A stretch of DNA of 64,000 nucleotides from Alphaproteobacteria bacterium 32-64-14 (GTDB taxonomy: Bacteria > Pseudomonadota > Alphaproteobacteria > Caulobacterales > Hyphomonadaceae): the NCBI GenBank assembly GCA_002280725.1, contig NCEM01000007.1:49739-113738 (forward strand), written 5' to 3'. Numbering within the stretch: the first letter of the stretch is position 1; every line of letters begins with the position of its first letter. Below are positions 1 through 9,532 of the stretch, in pieces. The notes beneath the pieces are model-generated. The model was not told the origin of the DNA, made no database searches, and worked only from the letters and a program-made list of their open reading frames with translations. Position numbers and translations under genes: made by a program.

Positions 1-402
1 CGCGAGGATGGCCTTAACGCCGAGTTCCTTGAGACGCGCGATGATCGCCTCGTCTTCCGCAGGGCCTTCGTATTCCCCTGCCCCTTCGGGCTGCGTCGCG
101 GCGCCGGTCCAGTGGCGCGCGTCGATCAGATGGACGATGGCGTCAGCATCGCCCGCGCCTTCCCAGGCCGATTTCACCATGGCGCGGTCAAGCCGCCCCT
201 TGGGTGAGAAGATGCCGGGCGTGTCGACAAGCACGACTTGCGATTGGCCGTGCATCATCACGCCCCGGATCGGGAAGCGCGTCGTCTGCACCTTGTGGGT
301 GACGATCGAGACCTTCGAGCCAACCAGCTTGTTGACCAGTGTGGATTTGCCTGCATTCGGCGCGCCGATGATGGCGGCAAAGCCCGCGCGTGTGTCGCTC
401 AT
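1..402 (-). CDS. era: GTPase Era, N-terminal part (cut by window edge)
   Basis: Ras-like GTPase that binds 16S rRNA and assists 30S subunit maturation. The 134 visible codons begin at an ATG whose complement lies at 400-402. They show the P-loop GAPNAGKS (residues 13-20), the switch I region around THKVQTTR (35-42) and the G3 motif DTPG (60-63). The G4 motif and the C-terminal KH domain lie outside the window. The start overlaps the rnc stop by four bases (ATGA), so the two are translationally coupled, as is common in this cluster. The identification is secure; only truncation by the window limits it. Confidence 0.95.
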   Translation of the reverse strand, partial: MSDTRAGFAAIIGAPNAGKSTLVNKLVGSKVSIVTHKVQTTRFPIRGVMMHGQSQVVLVDTPGIFSPKGRLDRAMVKSAWEGAGDADAIVHLIDARHWTGAATQPEGAGEYEGPAEDEAIIARLKELGVKAILA

Positions 403-1163
403 GTCGTAACTCCGGATATGGTCTCCAGCATCGCCCGCGCGGCTTCGCGCTCGGCATGCTGCTTGGATGGGCCGCTGGCGGAAACGGGCGCGTGGCCGGC
501 AACCAGAACAGTGACGGTGAAGATCGGGCCGTGATCGGGGCCTGTGCGGCCGTCATGGCGATAGGTGGGCGCAGCAAGGCCAGACCCTTGGGCCCATTCC
601 TGCAGTGCAGACTTGGGATCGCGCGGCGCCTCGCTGTTGGCTTTCAGCAGGTCGGCCCAGTGTTTGAGCACGAACTTCTCGGCCTTCTTGAGCCCGCCAT
701 CGAGATACACAGCGCCGAGCACGGCTTCAGCGGCGTTCGCCAGCAGGGATGGCTTGGCGGCGCCGCCATTGGCGCGTTCGGACTTGTCGACGATCAGATA
801 GTCGCCGAGGCCAAGAGCTGCGCCAACCGTTGCACACGCGGCGCGGCTGACGATGGCATTCAGGCGCGGCGCGAGTTCGCCTTCGCGCGCAGTCGGGAAG
901 CGCAGCATCAGCGCTTCGACGATCACGAGACCGAGCACGCGATCGCCCAGGAATTCGAGACGCTCATTGCTCCATTCGGCGGACTTGCCTTGGGCGGCGC
1001 TGCGATGGGTCATCGCGCGGTGGAGCAGCTTTGCATCCTTGAACGCATAATCGATTGCGGCTTCGCAGGCGGCCTGCTGCTCGGCGGTCAAGCTTGGCGG
1101 CCCCTCGCCGCGCGTGCGGTTCTTGCGGCGTTTGCCGGTGTGGCTGGAGTTGGGGCGGGTCAC
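399..1163 (-). CDS. rnc: Ribonuclease III
   Basis: Double-strand-specific endoribonuclease that processes rRNA precursors and regulates mRNAs. The protein has 254 residues. The RNase III signature NERLEFLGD sits at residues 66-74, a second conserved acidic helix ([14 protein letters not shown]) near 145-160, and a C-terminal dsRNA-binding domain spans about 185-250 ([11 protein letters not shown] at its start). The N-terminus is a short basic extension (KRRKNRTR) ahead of the catalytic domain. It overlaps acpS upstream and era downstream by four bases each. The signal peptidase gene lepB, which sits between acpS and rnc in many alphaproteobacteria, is absent here. Confidence 0.96.
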   Translation of the reverse strand: MTRPNSSHTGKRRKNRTRGEGPPSLTAEQQAACEAAIDYAFKDAKLLHRAMTHRSAAQGKSAEWSNERLEFLGDRVLGLVIVEALMLRFPTAREGELAPRLNAIVSRAACATVGAALGLGDYLIVDKSERANGGAAKPSLLANAAEAVLGAVYLDGGLKKAEKFVLKHWADLLKANSEAPRDPKSALQEWAQGSGLAAPTYRHDGRTGPDHGPIFTVTVLVAGHAPVSASGPSKQHAEREAARAMLETISGVTT

Positions 1164-1582
1164 GCCAGGGCCGCCGATTGGGCCGTAGGCAAGGCTTCGA
1201 TGACCACCTGCGCCTGCGCGTAAGGGTATTCATCGGTGATGGTGAGATGGATAACGCAGGTCATCCCCGGCGGCGTGAGTTTTTCGAGGCGCAGGGCCGC
1301 GCCGCCCGTGAGCGCGAAGGTGGGCTTGCCGCTGGGCAGGTTGACCACGCCCATGTGCTGCCAGTGGACGCCGCGGCGTGGAACGCCGGTGCCCAGCGCC
1401 TTGGCGCAAGCCTCTTTGGCGGCGAAGCGTTTGGCGTAGGTGGGCGCGCGCTGGGCGCGGCGGTCGGCGGTGTAGCGTTCGACTTCGGTGAAGACACGGT
1501 GCGTGAAGCGGTCGCCGAACTCGGCGATCGATTTCTCGATCCTACGGATGTCGCACATGTCCTGACCGATGCCGATGATCAT
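1160..1582 (-). CDS. acpS: Holo-[acyl-carrier-protein] synthase
   Basis: Transfers 4'-phosphopantetheine from CoA to the active-site serine of apo-ACP, a prerequisite for fatty acid synthesis. The protein has 140 residues, the usual size. The N-terminal motif [13 protein letters not shown] supplies the metal-binding Asp8, and [12 protein letters not shown] supplies the conserved Lys56/Glu57 pair. It overlaps pdxJ and rnc by four bases at either end, consistent with one leftward operon. Confidence 0.95.
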   Translation of the reverse strand: MIIGIGQDMCDIRRIEKSIAEFGDRFTHRVFTEVERYTADRRAQRAPTYAKRFAAKEACAKALGTGVPRRGVHWQHMGVVNLPSGKPTFALTGGAALRLEKLTPPGMTCVIHLTITDEYPYAQAQVVIEALPTAQSAALA

Positions 1583-2331
1583 GCGTGACCTCGCGCGGCG
1601 TCGATCTCGTGGCGCATGCGTCTCACGGCGGCGTCCAGACCGACGAACAACGCCTCGCCCATGATGAAGTGGCCGATGTTAAGCTCGCGCACTTCGGGGA
1701 TCGCCGCGACGGGGCGGACGGTGTCGTAGGTGAGCCCGTGGCCGACGTGGATTTCGATGCCACGTTCGGCGCCGTGGGCGGAAGCTTCGCGCAGGCGGTT
1801 CAGCTCGTCTTCGGCGCCGGCCTTGTCGCCCGCGAACACCAGCTCGACATACTTGCCCGTGTGCAGCTCGACCACAGGCGCGCCGATAGCCTCAGCGACG
1901 GCGACCTGGACGATGCTGGGCTCGATGAAGAGCGAGACGCGGATGCCGGCGTCGCGCAGGCGCGTGACGAAGGGCGCGACCTGATTGTGCAGGCGCGCGA
2001 CATCGAGGCCGCCTTCGGTCGTGCGCTCCTCACGCCGCTCCGGCACGAGGCAGGCGGCGTGGGGTTTGTAGTCGAGCGCGATGGCGAGCATCTCGTCGGT
2101 CGTCGCCATTTCGAGATTGATGGGCAGGTTCATAGCGCCACGCACAGCGGCAAGGTCCGCGTCCCGGATGTGGCGGCGATCTTCGCGCAGGTGGATGGTG
2201 ATGCCGTCTGCGCCAGCGGCATGCGCGATGGCGGCGGCCTTGGCCGGATCGGGGTGGGCGCCGCCGCGCGCGTTGCGGATAGTCGCAACGTGATCGATGT
2301 TCACTCCAAGACGGGCGCGCGTCAGCGTCAT
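1579..2331 (-). CDS. pdxJ: Pyridoxine 5'-phosphate synthase
   Basis: TIM-barrel enzyme condensing 1-deoxyxylulose 5-phosphate with 3-amino-2-oxopropyl phosphate to make pyridoxine 5'-phosphate, the last step of DXP-dependent vitamin B6 synthesis. The protein has 250 residues. It shows the family N-terminal motif [17 protein letters not shown], the HLREDRRHI segment, [10 protein letters not shown] with the catalytic Glu, and the late glycine-rich VGHGLTYD segment with the second catalytic His. Its start overlaps the pyrE stop by four bases. Confidence 0.96.
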   Translation of the reverse strand: MTLTRARLGVNIDHVATIRNARGGAHPDPAKAAAIAHAAGADGITIHLREDRRHIRDADLAAVRGAMNLPINLEMATTDEMLAIALDYKPHAACLVPERREERTTEGGLDVARLHNQVAPFVTRLRDAGIRVSLFIEPSIVQVAVAEAIGAPVVELHTGKYVELVFAGDKAGAEDELNRLREASAHGAERGIEIHVGHGLTYDTVRPVAAIPEVRELNIGHFIMGEALFVGLDAAVRRMRHEIDAARGHA

Positions 2332-2912
2332 TTGAGGCCCCGGCTGCCCGGCTTGATGGCGGGGATGGCGGCGAGTTCAGGCGGCAGGGCGTTGGCGTCG
2401 TAGTCGGGGAAATCGACAGCGGCGAGCGAGACGAGCTTCAGCCCGCCGACATCGGCCTTGCCGTTCGAGCGATCTACCACGCAGGCTGCGCCGATGACGT
2501 TCGCGCCGGCCGCCTTCAGCGCTTCCTGCGTCTCGCGCATGGAGATGCCGGTGGTGACGATGTCTTCCACGATGATCACGCGGTCTTCGGGTGAGACGGT
2601 GAAGCCACGGCGAAGGCTCATCACCCCACCCTCGCGCTCGGTGTAGAGCGAGCGGCAGCCGAGCGCGCGGGCTGTTTCATAACCGGGGATCAGGCCGCCG
2701 ACTGCAGGGCCGACGACGACATCTATCTTGCCGAACTCGGCTTCCAGCTTGCGGGCCAGCGCGCCGCACAGCCGCTCGGTCGTCTTCGGATGCGAGAAGA
2801 CCAGCGCCTTCTGCAGGAAGACGGGGCTGCGCCGGCCGGAGGACAGGATGAAATGCCCCTCCAGCAGGGCGCCAACCTTGCGGAACTCGTCGAGAACGTC
2901 TTGCGTGTTCAT
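2328..2912 (-). CDS. pyrE: Orotate phosphoribosyltransferase
   Basis: Converts orotate and PRPP to orotidine 5'-phosphate in de novo pyrimidine synthesis. The protein has 194 residues. The PRPP-binding loop is [10 protein letters not shown] (residues 115-124), preceded by the [10 protein letters not shown] and YTEREGG segments typical of the longer alphaproteobacterial form. The ATG at 2912 is 58 bp downstream of the lipoprotein gene. It is therefore probably co-transcribed from rpoZ-rsh or from its own promoter in that gap; no clear promoter was picked out. Confidence 0.94.
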   Translation of the reverse strand: MNTQDVLDEFRKVGALLEGHFILSSGRRSPVFLQKALVFSHPKTTERLCGALARKLEAEFGKIDVVVGPAVGGLIPGYETARALGCRSLYTEREGGVMSLRRGFTVSPEDRVIIVEDIVTTGISMRETQEALKAAGANVIGAACVVDRSNGKADVGGLKLVSLAAVDFPDYDANALPPELAAIPAIKPGSRGLK

Positions 2913-2970
2913 GTCTGTCCTGGCCGGGCGGTCGATTTCCAGCGAGCCCTACAACCCTTCGGCGCGCGGC

Positions 2971-3354
2971 TCAATCGACACAGAGGGTCGGCGTCGCCAC
3001 ACCGTCTTCAACACGCGAATTGCAGCCACAGGGATTACTGTTCACGGCGCATTTGCCCGTGACGGCTTCACCCTGCCGTGCGCCCTGCGACGGGTCGGCG
3101 TAGCAGTTGCCCTGGCACTGGTCGCTATCGGTGCAGGATTTCCCGGCGTCGGAGAAATTGAGCACGCACGCGGCCTTCTGCATGCGGCAGATCGGCGCCC
3201 AGTCGCCCTTCTGGACGAGGCAGCCCGCCTGATCGCTGGCCGGAACCAGCTTGACCGGGGCGGCCGGCTGATCCGCCGCAGGCGTGGCAGGCGTCATGGG
3301 GGCGCAGGCCGAAACGACCAGAGCAAACAGAGCAGCGAGCAGACGCATCGTCAT
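2971..3354 (-). CDS. Cysteine-rich lipoprotein of unknown function
   Basis: Predicted lipoprotein of 127 residues. A short hydrophobic signal ends in the lipobox-like VVSAC with the lipidated Cys at residue 17. It is followed by a Pro/Ala/Thr linker and a compact region holding ten further cysteines, spaced like a disulfide-stabilised knob (for example CTDSDQCQGNC). The mature protein should be anchored in the outer or inner membrane facing the periplasm. The start overlaps the rsh stop (ATGA; an alternative ATG lies two codons on). No known domain is recognised, although the Cys pattern loosely resembles small secreted inhibitor-like folds. The function is unknown. Confidence 0.75.
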   Translation of the reverse strand: MTMRLLAALFALVVSACAPMTPATPAADQPAAPVKLVPASDQAGCLVQKGDWAPICRMQKAACVLNFSDAGKSCTDSDQCQGNCYADPSQGARQGEAVTGKCAVNSNPCGCNSRVEDGVATPTLCVD

Positions 3355-5588
3355 CCCTTTACGCGATCAGCCGAATCCACGACCGCCAGCGCGCGCAGCG
3401 CGGCGACGATCTGCGTGAGGCGCTTGTTGTCCTCGACTTCGACGTCGAATTCGAAGTCGAAGAAATCCGGTGTGCGCTTCAGCGTCTTCACGTTGATGAT
3501 GTTGCCCTGGGCATCGGAGACGGTCTTGGCCAGCAGCGCGAGCGCGCCGCGACGGTTGGCCGTGGTGACATGGATACGGCCGACGGCCAGCGCGTCGCTG
3601 TCGCCCTTTGGCTTCCAGCGCAGATCGAGCCAGCGATCGGACTGGGTTTCGTATTCGGCGAGGCGGGCGCAGTCGATGACGTGGACCTCGATGCCCTTCT
3701 CGGGGATAAGCACGCCGACGATGCGATCACCTGGCAGCGGCGAGCAGCATTCGGCAAGATGCATGGTGACGCCGGCGGTCATCTCTCCGCCGGCGACGAG
3801 GCTGGGCCCTTCGGCATCATGCGATGCCATGGCGTGGCGGCCGGGATCATCGAGGCCTGGGAAGGCCTTCTCCAGCATCTCCGCGGTTGAGACGCGGCCA
3901 CGGCCGATGGCTTCGGACAGGGCGTCGACCCTTTCGAAGCCGGCACGCTCGGCCATTTCGGCCTGGTCGACTTCCACGGGATCGAGACCGATGCGGCGCA
4001 GGGCGTGCTCGATGAGACGCTCGCCGATGGCGATGAACTCGCCACGTTCTGCGGTGCGGGTAAGCCTGCGGATGGCGGAGCGCGCGCGGCCGGTGACGGC
4101 GAGGCTTTCCCAATGCGGCTGGGCAGCGGGCCTTGCGCCGCGCAGGACTTCGATGGTGTCGCCATTTTCCAGCACGGTGCGCAGCGGACGCTCCTGTCCG
4201 TTGATGCGCGCGCCGATCGTGGTGTCGCCGATCTCGGTGTGGACAGCGTAGGCGAAATCGAGCGGCGTGGCGCCGGCAGGGAGACGCACGAGCGTTCCCT
4301 TCGGCGTGAAGACGAACACGCTGTCGCGGTACATCTGCAGCTTGGCATGCTCGAGGAATTCCTCGGGCGAGCCGCCGTGCTTCAGCATGTCCGCGAATTC
4401 AGTGAGTTCGGCTTCGGCGTCGAGACCGGCTTCGCGCGCGGCTTCCGCGTCGAAGCCGTATTGCGAGTTCTTGTAGCTCCAGTGCGCAGCAACGCCGCGC
4501 TCGGCCACCGCCTCCATATCGCGCGTGCGGATCTGCAGCTCGACGCGGCGATTGCCCGGTCCGAGGAAGGTGGTGTGGAGCGAACGGTAGCCGTTGGGCT
4601 TGGGAACGGAGATGTAGTCCTTGAACTTCTCCGACAGCGCCGCCCACTGCTGGTGCGCGGCGCCGAGCGCGCGGTAGCACTCCTCTGTCGTGCTCACGAT
4701 CAGGCGGAAGGCGAACACGTCGCCCAGATCCTTGAACGAGATCGACTTGGTTTCGAGCTTCCGCCAGATCGAATAGGGCCGCTTCATCCTGCCTTCGAGG
4801 TCGCCACGCACCCCGCGCGTGAGCATCACCGTGTCGATGTCGGAGCGGATGCGGTCGAGCACCGAGCTGTCGTCGGAGACCAACTCCTCGAGACGCTTCG
4901 TGATGGCCGAATAGGCGACGGGGTTCACCTGCTTGAACGCGAGGTCTTCCAACTCGCCCGCGAAGATCGAGAGGCCGACGCGGCGGGCGAGGGGCGCGTA
5001 GATGTCCAGCGTCTCACGCGAGACGCGCAGGCGCGATTCCTCCGTCGGCATGAACTCGATCGTGCGCATGTTGTGCAGGCGATCGGCCAGCTTCACGAGC
5101 AGGACGCGGATATCCTTGGTGGTGGCGAGGATGAACTTCTGGAAGTTCTCCGCCTGGATAAGGGCGCGTGGGGAGTTGTTGCCGGTGACCTTGGGAAGCT
5201 TGGTGACGCCCTCCACCAGATCGGCCACTTCCTTGCCGAACAGATCCCGGATGTCGTCGGTCGACACTTCCGTGTCCTCGACCACATCATGCAGCAGGCC
5301 GGCGATGATGGTCGACTGGTCGAGCTTGAGGTCGGTGAGCAGGCCCGCGACGGAGACGGGGTGCGCGAAGTACGGGTCACCTGAATGGCGCAGCTGCTGG
5401 CCGTGCTTCATGACGGCGTAGACGTACGCCTTGTTGAGTTCGTCCTCGCTCGCGTCTGGCTGATACGCCTTTACGCGGTCGACGAGCTCGTTCTGACGGA
5501 GGAATTTCCGGCCGCGCGGTTTTGCGGCGGCAGGGGCAGGCGCCGGTTCAGATTTCTTGAAGGGGGCGACGTTACCCGATTGCCCCAT
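3351..5588 (-). CDS. rsh: Bifunctional (p)ppGpp synthetase/hydrolase (RelA/SpoT homolog)
   Basis: Makes and degrades the stringent-response alarmone (p)ppGpp. The protein has 745 residues. The N-terminal HD hydrolase has YFAHPVSVA and the metal motif LLHDVVEDTE. The synthetase domain contains YISVPKPNGYRSLHTTF. The preceding FKD is the basic RXKD-type motif associated with bifunctional rather than monofunctional RelA enzymes. A TGS domain follows at about 415-480, and a C-terminal ACT domain (ALLAKTVSDAQGNI) completes the usual order. An N-terminal extension of about 40 residues rich in Ala/Pro precedes the HD domain. It lies 12 bp downstream of rpoZ, the conserved alphaproteobacterial and enterobacterial arrangement. 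Confidence 0.96.
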   Translation of the reverse strand: MGQSGNVAPFKKSEPAPAPAAAKPRGRKFLRQNELVDRVKAYQPDASEDELNKAYVYAVMKHGQQLRHSGDPYFAHPVSVAGLLTDLKLDQSTIIAGLLHDVVEDTEVSTDDIRDLFGKEVADLVEGVTKLPKVTGNNSPRALIQAENFQKFILATTKDIRVLLVKLADRLHNMRTIEFMPTEESRLRVSRETLDIYAPLARRVGLSIFAGELEDLAFKQVNPVAYSAITKRLEELVSDDSSVLDRIRSDIDTVMLTRGVRGDLEGRMKRPYSIWRKLETKSISFKDLGDVFAFRLIVSTTEECYRALGAAHQQWAALSEKFKDYISVPKPNGYRSLHTTFLGPGNRRVELQIRTRDMEAVAERGVAAHWSYKNSQYGFDAEAAREAGLDAEAELTEFADMLKHGGSPEEFLEHAKLQMYRDSVFVFTPKGTLVRLPAGATPLDFAYAVHTEIGDTTIGARINGQERPLRTVLENGDTIEVLRGARPAAQPHWESLAVTGRARSAIRRLTRTAERGEFIAIGERLIEHALRRIGLDPVEVDQAEMAERAGFERVDALSEAIGRGRVSTAEMLEKAFPGLDDPGRHAMASHDAEGPSLVAGGEMTAGVTMHLAECCSPLPGDRIVGVLIPEKGIEVHVIDCARLAEYETQSDRWLDLRWKPKGDSDALAVGRIHVTTANRRGALALLAKTVSDAQGNIINVKTLKRTPDFFDFEFDVEVEDNKRLTQIVAALRALAVVDSADRVKG

Positions 5589-5600
5589 AAGCCTCGCCTC

Positions 5601-5951
5601 TTAGAAACGCTCTTCGCGCGCCGACTCCAGCTCGACCTGATAGGCCTTGAGAACTTCTTCTTCCGAAGAAGCGGGAGCAGCGGCAAGCGCGCGCTTGTCG
5701 GCTTCTTTCTCGGCTTCCTCGCCCGGACGCACTTCCTGCAACTCGGCCACCAGGCTGTCGCGGATGGTTTCGAGGTCGATCGTCTCGTCCGCGATTTCGC
5801 GAAGGGCCACGACCGGATCCTTGTCGTTGTCGCGATCGATGGTGATCGGGGCGCCCTGACGGATTACGCGCGCGCGATGCGCAGCAAGGAGAACCAGCTG
5901 GAAGCGGTTCGGAACCTTTTCCACGCAGTCTTCAACCGTCACGCGGGCCAT
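5601..5951 (-). CDS. rpoZ: RNA polymerase omega subunit
   Basis: Small RNA polymerase subunit that helps assemble beta' and forms part of a ppGpp site. The protein has 116 residues, beginning [17 protein letters not shown] followed by the AAHRARVI helix. The C-terminal tail is an acidic, Ala-rich extension typical of alphaproteobacterial omega. An AGGAG-like Shine-Dalgarno sequence lies just before the ATG. It is the first gene of the leftward operon running to era; the 190 bp upstream separates it from the divergent uracil-DNA glycosylase and must hold both promoters. Confidence 0.95.
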   Translation of the reverse strand: MARVTVEDCVEKVPNRFQLVLLAAHRARVIRQGAPITIDRDNDKDPVVALREIADETIDLETIRDSLVAELQEVRPGEEAEKEADKRALAAAPASSEEEVLKAYQVELESAREERF

Positions 5952-6140
5952 GCGTCTCTCCTTTGGGAACCGCCCTCCCTACAGGAAAGGGTTCGCGGGC
6001 GCAACATAGGCTTTCAACGGGATTCTGGCCAGTTTTTTGAGCGTTTTGCTGCGATCCGGCCACCCTGCCCCGTGCAGGGCCCTCCGGAACACGCGCCTAT
6101 TTGACCCGGCCGCCACGCCCAGTGCAGGAAGGCCGGGACG

Positions 6141-6824
6141 GTGAGGCTTGGAGATTTGTTGCCAAAGGCGATGGCCGCAGCCCCAGCGGAAGCCCCGCTC
6201 GATTGCCCGCTTTGCCCGCGGCTGGTGAAATTCCGGCAGGCCAACCAGCGCGCCCGCCCGGACTGGTTCAACGCGCCCGTACCCTGGTTTGGCGACACGT
6301 CGGGGCGGCTGCTGAGCGTCGGACCGGCTCACGGGCTTCAGGGCGCGAACAGGACCGGGCGGCCGTTCACTGGGGATTACGCAGGTGACCTGCTCTATTC
6401 GACGCTGGCGAAGTTCGGCCTGTCGATCGGGACTTTCATAAGCGGGTCGGATGAAGAGTTGGCGTTGAGGGACACCCTGATTTCGAGCGCGTTGCGCTGC
6501 GTGCCGCCGGAAAACAAGCCGACCGGGGCGGAGATCGTCACCTGCCGGCAATTCCTGATCAGCCGGATGGCGCAATTGCCGAACCTTAGGGTGATCCTGG
6601 CGCTCGGGCGGATTGCGCATGACAGCACGGTACGCGCGCTCGACGGCAGGCCATCTACAGCCGTGTTCGGCCATGGCCGGCGCCACACCCTGACCTCGCC
6701 GGCTGGCCCAGCGGTGCTTCACGACAGCTATCACTGCACCCGCTACAACACGAATACAGGACGGCTTACTGTGGAGATGTTTCATTCTGTGTTCGCCGCC
6801 ATCGCCAAAGACCTTGAAGGTTGA
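6141..6824 (+). CDS. Type-5 (UDGb) uracil-DNA glycosylase
   Basis: Base-excision repair enzyme removing uracil and some deaminated purines from DNA. The protein has 227 residues. Four cysteines in the UDGb iron-sulfur pattern are present: CPLC near residues 22-25, then RCVPPENKPTG and, about 16 residues on, TCRQFL. The active-site region GANRTGRPFTGD and the C-terminal YNTNTGRLT motif match family 5 rather than family 4. The GTG at 6141 has AGGAAGG nine bases upstream; an ATG ten codons in is the alternative start. The gene is monocistronic and divergent from rpoZ. Confidence 0.9.
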   Translation: MRLGDLLPKAMAAAPAEAPLDCPLCPRLVKFRQANQRARPDWFNAPVPWFGDTSGRLLSVGPAHGLQGANRTGRPFTGDYAGDLLYSTLAKFGLSIGTFISGSDEELALRDTLISSALRCVPPENKPTGAEIVTCRQFLISRMAQLPNLRVILALGRIAHDSTVRALDGRPSTAVFGHGRRHTLTSPAGPAVLHDSYHCTRYNTNTGRLTVEMFHSVFAAIAKDLEG

Positions 6825-6881
6825 GGGACCTTGATGCCTGAAGTGGCTTTGCCATCTCTCTGTTTTGGATAGAGTGGCGGT

Positions 6882-7334
6882 ATGGAACCGATCGAACGCG
6901 ATCTTGCGGAGCGGAAAGCCGAGCTGAAAAGGCTGGCGATCGAGCTTCAGCGTCTTGAGGAAGCGCCCGCCCGCCGCGGGACAGCGACCTATCGCGAGAA
7001 GAATCGGGACATCGCCAGCCTGCGCCAGCGAATCGACGTGGTGAAGTTCGGCATCGGCGAGACCGAGGAAATTATCGCCGAGCACCGCCGCCACGTGCGC
7101 GACCGCGAAAACAATGTACGTCCGGTGAAGCCGGATACCTCGTTGCGCCGGGCGTTGAGCGACAAGGAGCGCAAGCGCATTGCGACGGACTATCGCCGGA
7201 AGATCCTCGCCCAGATGCGGGTTTACGGTCCCGAGTTCGACCCACGCACGCTGAAGGTGCATGTCGAGCGTGTGACGGACCTGCACGGCCATGCGATCTG
7301 CGGCTACACGATCAGCGCGCCCGACGAGGCCTGA
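6882..7334 (+). CDS. Conserved coiled-coil hypothetical protein
   Basis: Charged cytoplasmic protein of 150 residues with no signal peptide or membrane segment. Residues about 1-80 are strongly heptad-like and rich in Glu, Arg and Leu, predicting an antiparallel coiled coil. The last 60 residues are a small mixed alpha/beta region with the segments DYRRKILAQMRVYGPEFDP and GHAICGYTIS. It lies 57 bp after the uracil-DNA glycosylase and before tRNA-Gly. No family was recognised and no function is assigned. Codon use is like its neighbours, and the ORF is plainly coding. Confidence 0.7.
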   Translation: MEPIERDLAERKAELKRLAIELQRLEEAPARRGTATYREKNRDIASLRQRIDVVKFGIGETEEIIAEHRRHVRDRENNVRPVKPDTSLRRALSDKERKRIATDYRRKILAQMRVYGPEFDPRTLKVHVERVTDLHGHAICGYTISAPDEA

Positions 7335-7398
7335 GGGCCTGGGCCCTGTAAAACCGCTGGACCCCCAGAGACGGACTTGCTACCTGCGCCAGCGGCTC

Positions 7399-7472
7399 GC
7401 GGGTATAGCTCAATGGTAGAGCAGCAGCCTTCCAAGCTGAATACGAGGGTTCGATTCCCTCTACCCGCTCCA
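7399..7472 (+). tRNA. tRNA-Gly (anticodon TCC)
   Basis: A 74-nt cloverleaf with encoded 3' CCA. The acceptor stem GCGGGTA pairs with TACCCGC. The D-arm is AGCTCAATGGTAGAGC-like, the anticodon loop is CTTCCAA with anticodon TCC, and the T-loop is GGTTCGATTCC. The discriminator base is T before CCA. The anticodon reads GGA and GGG glycine codons. No variable-arm extension or intron is seen. Confidence 0.97.
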
Positions 7473-7744
7473 GTCTCCTCAAATGAAGATCCAGATCGCG
7501 CGAGGTAAAGCGCAAGGCGAGCGTGTCCGGTGCTGAGGCTTTCCTAGCATTCGTGCGGGCTGGCTTAACCATTGGGCGGCCGGCGCTCAGTCTTTCTTAG
7601 GGATAATAGCGTACGAATTGTCGCAGGGAGACGCACTGCACCTGCAGCCTCGCTTCCGCCCTATGGGTGGGGATTCGGCGAAGGACTGGGGGCACTGCGT
7701 TCCGCACCGGCAAAAGGCCGGGCGGGGATCAAGGGCTGGAAGCG
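7473..7744. other. Intergenic region between tRNA-Gly and hybrid kinase
   Basis: A 272-bp stretch with no supported gene. It must contain the kinase promoter and 5' UTR. Minus-strand reading frames here are short and lack ribosome-binding sites. No terminator, repeat or structured RNA was identified by eye. Confidence 0.5.
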
Positions 7745-9379
7745 ATGTCGCCGACTGAAATGCAGAACGTCGATCCCATCTTCTTGGAAGCAATCGAGAA
7801 CCTGCCCGACGGCATTTCGATTTTCGACCGCAACGGCGTGCCGATGCTGCACAACCGGATGTCGGAGAAGCGCTTTCCCCACCTGTATGAGGCCTTCGCA
7901 AACGGCGCCAAGCACTATCGCGAGGCGATGGAGTATTCGATCCGGCAGTCGCGCCCCGATTTTACCGATGGCCAGGTGGCCGAACAGGTCGAGCATTTCA
8001 ACAACCTCACTGAGACCGGCGAGACCTACGAGACCAAGACCAACGACAACCGGATCGTGCAGATCACCTATCGTCCGATGGCGGACGGCCGGAAGGTCGC
8101 CATCTCGGTCGACGTGACCGAGCTTCGCCAGCGCGAGCGCGAGCTGAAGAAGGCGCAGGCTGCGGCCATCGCCGCCTCCAACGCGAAGTCCGCCTTCCTT
8201 GCCAACATGAGCCATGAGATCCGCACGCCGTTGAACGGCATTCTCGGCATGGCGCAGGTGCTGGAGATGGGCGGCCTTTCCGACGAGCAGCGCGAGCAGG
8301 TACAGACCATTCTCGACAGCGGCCGCAACCTTATGGCGCTGCTGAACGACGTGCTCGACCTGTCGAAGATCGAAGCGGGCAAGATCGCGATCGTGAAGGC
8401 GGACACCGATCTTACGCACACGCTGCGCCGGCTGCATCGCCTGTGGAAACCGAAGGCGGAAGAAGCCGGCCTCGAATTCTACCTGTCGCTGGACGCGGAC
8501 CTGCCGCAGGTTCTAAATTTCGACGCTGTGCGCGTGCGCCAATGCGTTTCCAACCTGATTTCAAACGCCATCAAGTTCACCAAGCAGGGCCGGGTCGAGG
8601 TGTTCGTGACGGCGCGCCGCATGCCCGACGGGCAGAACCTGGTGAGGGTTCGCGTGTCCGACACCGGCATTGGCATGGACGAGGCGACCACGGCGCGTTT
8701 GTTCAGCCCTTTCACGCAAGCTGACGACTCCACGTCGCGCAAGTATGGCGGAACGGGCCTTGGCCTCTCCATCACGCGCAAGCTGGCGGAACTCATGGGC
8801 GGCGAAGCCAATGTGCGCTCCGAACCCGGCCGTGGATCGGAATTCACCTTCAGCTTCCTTGCAGGCGAAGCAGCGCCCCAGCACCGCGTCGTCAGCGAGG
8901 GCGTGCCGCTGAGCGAAGACGAAGCCCGCAATACGCTCAAGGGTCAGAACCTGCGCCTGCTGCTGGTCGATGATCACCCGATCAATCGCCAGGTGGTGTC
9001 GCTGTTCCTGCGCCCCTTCAACATGCGGATTGTCGAAGCGACCAACGGCTTGGAGGCGCTGGAGGCGCTGCGCCGCGAGACGTTCGATTTGGTCTGCCTC
9101 GACGTGCACATGCCGGTCATGGACGGCACGCAGACCATCGCCGCCATTCGCGACTCGGATGAGGCGTGGGCGAACATCCCGGTCATCGCGCTGACGGCGG
9201 ACGCCATGACGGGCGACAAGGAGCGCTATCTGGGCATGGGCATGGACGGCTATCTGTCCAAGCCAATTGCGGAACGCGACCTGGTCACCGAGATCACGCG
9301 CGTCTGCGGCATGACGGCCGAACGGCTGATCGCGGCGCGCAACGCCAAGGTTGCCGCATCGGAAGCCAAGGCAGCCTGA
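7745..9379 (+). CDS. PAS-domain hybrid sensor histidine kinase with receiver domain
   Basis: Soluble hybrid kinase of 544 residues without membrane segments. The order is an N-terminal PAS domain (about 10-125, with PDGISIFDRNG), a HisKA dimerisation domain with SHEIRTPLNG (His157), a HATPase domain (N-box NLISNAIKF, DTGIGM, GGTGLGLSI) and a C-terminal receiver with LLLVDDHPINRQ and phosphoacceptor LDVHMPVMDG. The ATG at 7745, preceded by GGAAG, gives a clean PAS start; an upstream in-frame start adds a low-complexity stretch. No cognate regulator is adjacent, so phosphate probably passes to an unlinked phosphotransferase. The signal is unknown. Confidence 0.9.
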   Translation: MSPTEMQNVDPIFLEAIENLPDGISIFDRNGVPMLHNRMSEKRFPHLYEAFANGAKHYREAMEYSIRQSRPDFTDGQVAEQVEHFNNLTETGETYETKTNDNRIVQITYRPMADGRKVAISVDVTELRQRERELKKAQAAAIAASNAKSAFLANMSHEIRTPLNGILGMAQVLEMGGLSDEQREQVQTILDSGRNLMALLNDVLDLSKIEAGKIAIVKADTDLTHTLRRLHRLWKPKAEEAGLEFYLSLDADLPQVLNFDAVRVRQCVSNLISNAIKFTKQGRVEVFVTARRMPDGQNLVRVRVSDTGIGMDEATTARLFSPFTQADDSTSRKYGGTGLGLSITRKLAELMGGEANVRSEPGRGSEFTFSFLAGEAAPQHRVVSEGVPLSEDEARNTLKGQNLRLLLVDDHPINRQVVSLFLRPFNMRIVEATNGLEALEALRRETFDLVCLDVHMPVMDGTQTIAAIRDSDEAWANIPVIALTADAMTGDKERYLGMGMDGYLSKPIAERDLVTEITRVCGMTAERLIAARNAKVAASEAKAA

Positions 9380-9532
9380 CCTTCCTGCAACGCTATCGCC
9401 TTCGTTACCGCCGGCGCTGGAAAAATCGCTGGCGCTTTCCCTATCCGTAAGGTGATCTCCCTTCCAAGCCGCCTGAGCGCGGCGCCGCATGTGCGGACCC
9501 CCAACACGCTGGGGACCCAAGGGAGAGACGTC

